Part shown: one piece after another, positions 60,801 through 64,000 of the stretch
Layout: every line of letters begins with the position of its first letter
Position numbering within the stretch: position 1 is the first letter of the stretch
NCBI RefSeq assembly: GCF_000208865.1
Contig: NC_018395.1
Span: forward strand, 148,920 to 212,919
Direction of reading: 5' to 3'
Origin: Neospora caninum Liverpool
Taxonomy: Eukaryota > Apicomplexa > Conoidasida > Eucoccidiorida > Sarcocystidae
Length of the DNA: 64,000 nucleotides
Notes under the pieces: generated by a model
Seen by the model: the letters and a program-made list of their open reading frames with translations, nothing else
Told to the model about the DNA's origin: nothing
The model's database searches: none
Made by a program: the position numbers and the translations under genes

Positions 60801-63792
60801 CCGAATCGCGTTGTGGAAAGGTGTTGTAGAAAACGACGTCTTCTCGAGCTCTATTGCGAACCGAAGCATGTTCTCGATCTTGAGATTGAAGAGTGAGCAC
60901 ACTTCCTGAAGATAATGGACGCAAACCTGTCACACAACTTCGGGGTAGGAAGCCGGCGAGAGAAGCGGCTCGCAGCCGCTCTCTCGTCCCAAACACAACG
61001 CTCGGACGCTTTGTCGAGGCTTCCCGGTGCTATTTGGACGGTGGCGGCGTCGGCGCTCGAGGTGAAGTGGGCCTACAACCAGTGTGTACATTCATCCCTC
61101 CGCCTACGAAACTTGAGGAAATCAGAACCCCCCGAGCTTCGTGAATAGACACACATATACGAAAACTTAGATGTTTGCTGACGTACATGTAGAGAATTCA
61201 TTGTTCATTGGATGGGCAATGCTTTATCAGCTGCGCAAGAGTGCACACCTGCCAAGGTTACCTGGTGTTGAAGGCAGCGAACGAAGAGCTTTGGCAGAGC
61301 TACTTGCCCAGCAATCTGTGAAAGCGTCGAAGCAGGACGCCTAGGAACCGTCTAAATAAAGACGCGCTTCAGTCCGGCGAGCGTCTCCAATTCAGGTTCT
61401 CCATTGTCACCATTTTGGACGGTATCGTGATGGAGTGAGTTCACGTGAATGCGACACGGTTGCGTCCTGGCATTTCTATCAGCTCAGATCTACAAGCGTA
61501 GGTCGCCTGAGGCAGTACTCCCACCGATGATGCTACGGGAGGCGTTCCCGGCACCACGCGTTTGTGGAGAATTCTGTGTAGGTGCTCGACGCCTGCAGAT
61601 GGTTCCTGCGCTTCCGAGTCCATGGACCTACTGCAGATGGTCTTTCCACAGACAGTGAAGCCGGGAACACGATGTCGCAGATCAACTCTTGGGTGCCCGT
61701 GATGCGTTTCTACTTTCCACTGTACCGTATCAGGGGAACTGCGGATTCCCGTGAGTGCTCGTGGGCATTCTTTTCAGGTGCTCGTGGGGTGAGTCGTCGC
61801 CGTTCGCGTTTCGGATTCAGCTGGACCTCTATCGTAGAGCCGTTGCCACGCTTGCTCACCATATGGAATCTGAAGACGTCGAAATTCCACGTGATCAAGT
61901 TATTTGCTAAGTATCCCTCGATTGCCTAAGCAAATCGCAAAAGCACACATCCCGATCAGGAGACGACCGAAAGGTATTCTAACCAGAAAGAAGGCGCGTT
62001 AGCAAGTCTTGCACTTTTTCTGTACAAATGGGGCACACCAGAATCGTTTCCGAGGTCCAGGGCGTTTGCCGTTACCTGCCGGCTCAGGATCGTCCATGAA
62101 TCAGGCCGCGGCTTTCTGTTCCAGCAAGGCGGCATAAAGCGCCAAAGAAAGCCCCACCCTCGTTTTCTCCCCGTAGTGTTAAACGGCTGCCACTGGCCGT
62201 CCTCGCGTCGGGGTTGAGGCATCGGGGTTGAGGCACGAGTGCTACTTGTCTGTATACGGCAGAAGCCTTTTGTGCACCTGGAGCACCTGGGTGTGCATCT
62301 ACAACGAAAGGCAGAGGGAGGAGCATCCCCCAGCGGGCGATTTTAAAAAGAAGAGAGACGGTGGAAAGTGCAGTGTTGAAGCGTGGGCAAAGTCAGCATT
62401 TTTTCCGGTTTCAACTGATATGGCGGGCTCAGCGAGGCTTCCCAGACACCGGTGTTTCTGCAGTTGCTTGCTGGGGACGCTGACATGATCTAGGGAAACG
62501 TCGATCCCGTACTCCAGCTGGAGTACAGCCGGCATATCTGTCTCGGTGTCGCCGCCCTGAAAGAAGTGGAAAAGCAGCAAAGGAGAGAGGGGCAGAAAGG
62601 CAGTTGACCGTGGGGCACAGGAAGCGGGGAAGATACGCTTTTCAGGAGCCAAACGTACCAACGCGCGCGAAACTGCGAGGAAAAACAAGGTGTAGCGGGA
62701 CAACAGCAGGAGCGTGAGACACGTCATGCCTACGGGGCGACGCAGGAAGAAACGCGCGCAATCAGTGCGGTGATGGGAAGCCGGTGAGTCGAGAACCTGG
62801 TGCGCCGAGGCGAGGAGGAAATCATCCAAGGACTGGCTGAAGGGCGATGGACGCTTCGGCGCGGCCCTACGTGGCATTCGCAGTTCTCGAGCTCTAATTC
62901 CCGTCCCCCCGTTTTCCAGCGGCGCATTTTCCGGCCCGTACAAAAAAACAGGCGACGCGCGAGAGAACGGGTGTTTACCGTCGTCATTTGCTTCACTCTC
63001 TCCAAAAGGATATTCTCCATGTCGTCGGCCATCTGGTTGGCGCTTTGGGGCTTGGCGGATGCAGGCAGGGACGACGGAACGCAGAGCAAAGACCTTGCGT
63101 CGACCGTCGTTCACGTATCGAAGTTAGGAAAGGAAGAGTCAGAAGGCGTTTTCTTTTCCCCCTCCATAAGGGTAGCCCACCCAGTCAACTTCCTTGAAGC
63201 GTGCACAGACAGCTCTTCAACTGTCTCGATATTCGGTACACAGGAAAGATCACACATGCCCCCATTTTAGTCCGAATCTCTGCTGGGCCGACGGACAGGC
63301 CTTGGCCTGGCGACTTCCTAGAACATAGCGCCGATGCGAAGTAGCCTTAGTGTCCTAGGATATTGTTTTTCGCTGTCAAAACTTCCAATCCGCAGTATAA
63401 ACTCCCTAAGACAAGGCGTTTTGGAGAAGCGTAGGAATCCCAGCTCATACTTGGTAGCAGAGAGCCTACTTGTTATCTGACCTTATTCGGCAATGTTTTA
63501 TACCTGAGTCGACGTGATCGAGATCCAAGCTTGCACATGGCTGTCAGTCTTCTTCTTCTCCTCCGTTCTGGGAAGCAAAATGTACACCGCATATCTGCGC
63601 TCGTGTCTAGCGGTGCGGTATCTGTCTTGCTGAGGTATTCTGTTGGTGACAGGGCGATGCCGAGAAACGCAGTGGGGACCCGCACAGAGGCAGAAACGGA
63701 AGCACCACAGCTTACCCCATCTCGTAGAGTTTCCCCGAGGTAATCGTTTGGATAAGCCATTTCAGACTGTCTTTCTCTCGAGTTGTCAACTC
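57814..63792 (-). CDS. cyclic-nucleotide phosphodiesterase homologue lacking most metal ligands (5' end outside window)
   Basis: Exons in coding order: 63716-63792, about 62979-63042, 62797-62832, 62513-62556, 62076-62115, 61860-61925, 61262-61315, 60622-60905, 60252-60339, 59588-59659, 58956-59144, 58480-58596 and 57814-58047. All are phase-consistent, giving 454 residues in the window. The whole class I PDE catalytic fold is present: NLITWNFDVFRF, PFHNAIRSAEVLQ, AVVWDYQHPGFSSAFLIKT, RYNDRNVLEHHHVAAAF, LPEDQYIALRKIII, NAANYSFLGRPLQLYLQW, GDRELELDMPISKNCDR and VVQLGLID (purine-clamp Gln kept). Against the family consensus HNxxHAxDV, HDxDHPG and ADIS, the second His is Arg (60801-60803), HD is WD (Trp at 60687-60689) and the ADIS Asp is Asn (59031-59033). 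Only one of four metal ligands remains. Splice sites and frame are intact, so it reads as a pseudoenzyme rather than a decayed gene. The start of exon 62979-63042 is uncertain. Confidence 0.85.
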
Positions 63793-64000
63793 CTGGAGAG
63801 CGCCCAAAACCACACCACATTCAACCGGTGTCCTAACTTGCTCACACAATCGTCCTTCCCGTCAACCACAAGCAGCAGACGGCAACGATCTGCGCGCCCG
63901 CCGACACGCAGCTGTCTCCAGACTCAAAATATCATCCTCGCATCATTCTCTCTCCCTCACTATATATTTATACACAATATATATATATATATATATGCAG
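63793..64000. other. right edge: probable intron of the PDE-like gene
   Basis: The first visible PDE exon is preceded by a good acceptor (CGCTCTCCAG|GAG), so an upstream exon must lie further right. The stretch ends in a (TA)n run (about 63960-63996). No exon is recognised. Confidence 0.5.

Noticed and set aside
57814..63792. Decayed PDE pseudogene
   Set aside because: No stop codon or frameshift was found in any of 13 exons and all splice sites look functional. Loss is confined to catalytic residues.

Overview
The window is nuclear DNA from a eukaryote. The genes are split by many short GT-AG introns. Introns and spacers carry (TA)n microsatellites and purine tracts, and TGCATGC(A) motifs recur. 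The gene families include an ApiAP2 factor and a RAP-domain protein. Together these point to a tissue-cyst-forming coccidian apicomplexan such as Toxoplasma, Hammondia or Neospora. The genus is an inference; no database search was possible. Exon structures were built by hand by matching splice sites, reading phase and family alignment.

Seven protein genes are supported. Left to right they are: (1) a RAP-domain protein, minus strand, 3' end cut by the window edge (1-10115); (2) a HEAT-repeat protein resembling the PP2A scaffold subunit A/PR65, minus strand, 16 exons (13404-22948), with one probable GC-AG intron; (3) transaldolase, minus strand, 6 exons (25863-29720); (4) a 2140-residue ApiAP2 DNA-binding protein, plus strand, 4 exons (34871-42668); (5) a 992-residue protein ending in an LRAT/NlpC-P60-like domain, plus strand, 4 exons (46177-50739); (6) a single-exon LIM-type zinc-finger protein with a C-terminal HExxH domain matching the plant DA1 peptidase family, plus strand (52992-55904); (7) a cyclic-nucleotide phosphodiesterase homologue, minus strand, at least 13 exons, running off the right edge (57814 to beyond 63792). 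Three of its four expected catalytic metal ligands are replaced.

Genes 1-3 lie head to tail on the minus strand. Transaldolase and the AP2 gene diverge from a 5.1-kb spacer. Genes 4-6 lie head to tail on the plus strand, and genes 6 and 7 converge. There is no operon logic. The genes serve separate processes: organelle RNA metabolism, phosphatase scaffolding, the pentose phosphate pathway, transcription, lipid or acyl chemistry, a ubiquitin-linked type of peptidase, and cyclic-nucleotide signalling.

The most unusual points are the DA1-like LIM peptidase, the intact but apparently catalytically dead phosphodiesterase, and a 12-bp GTGTATGTACAC/GTGTACATACAC element. That element recurs upstream of and inside the AP2 gene in more than one reading frame.
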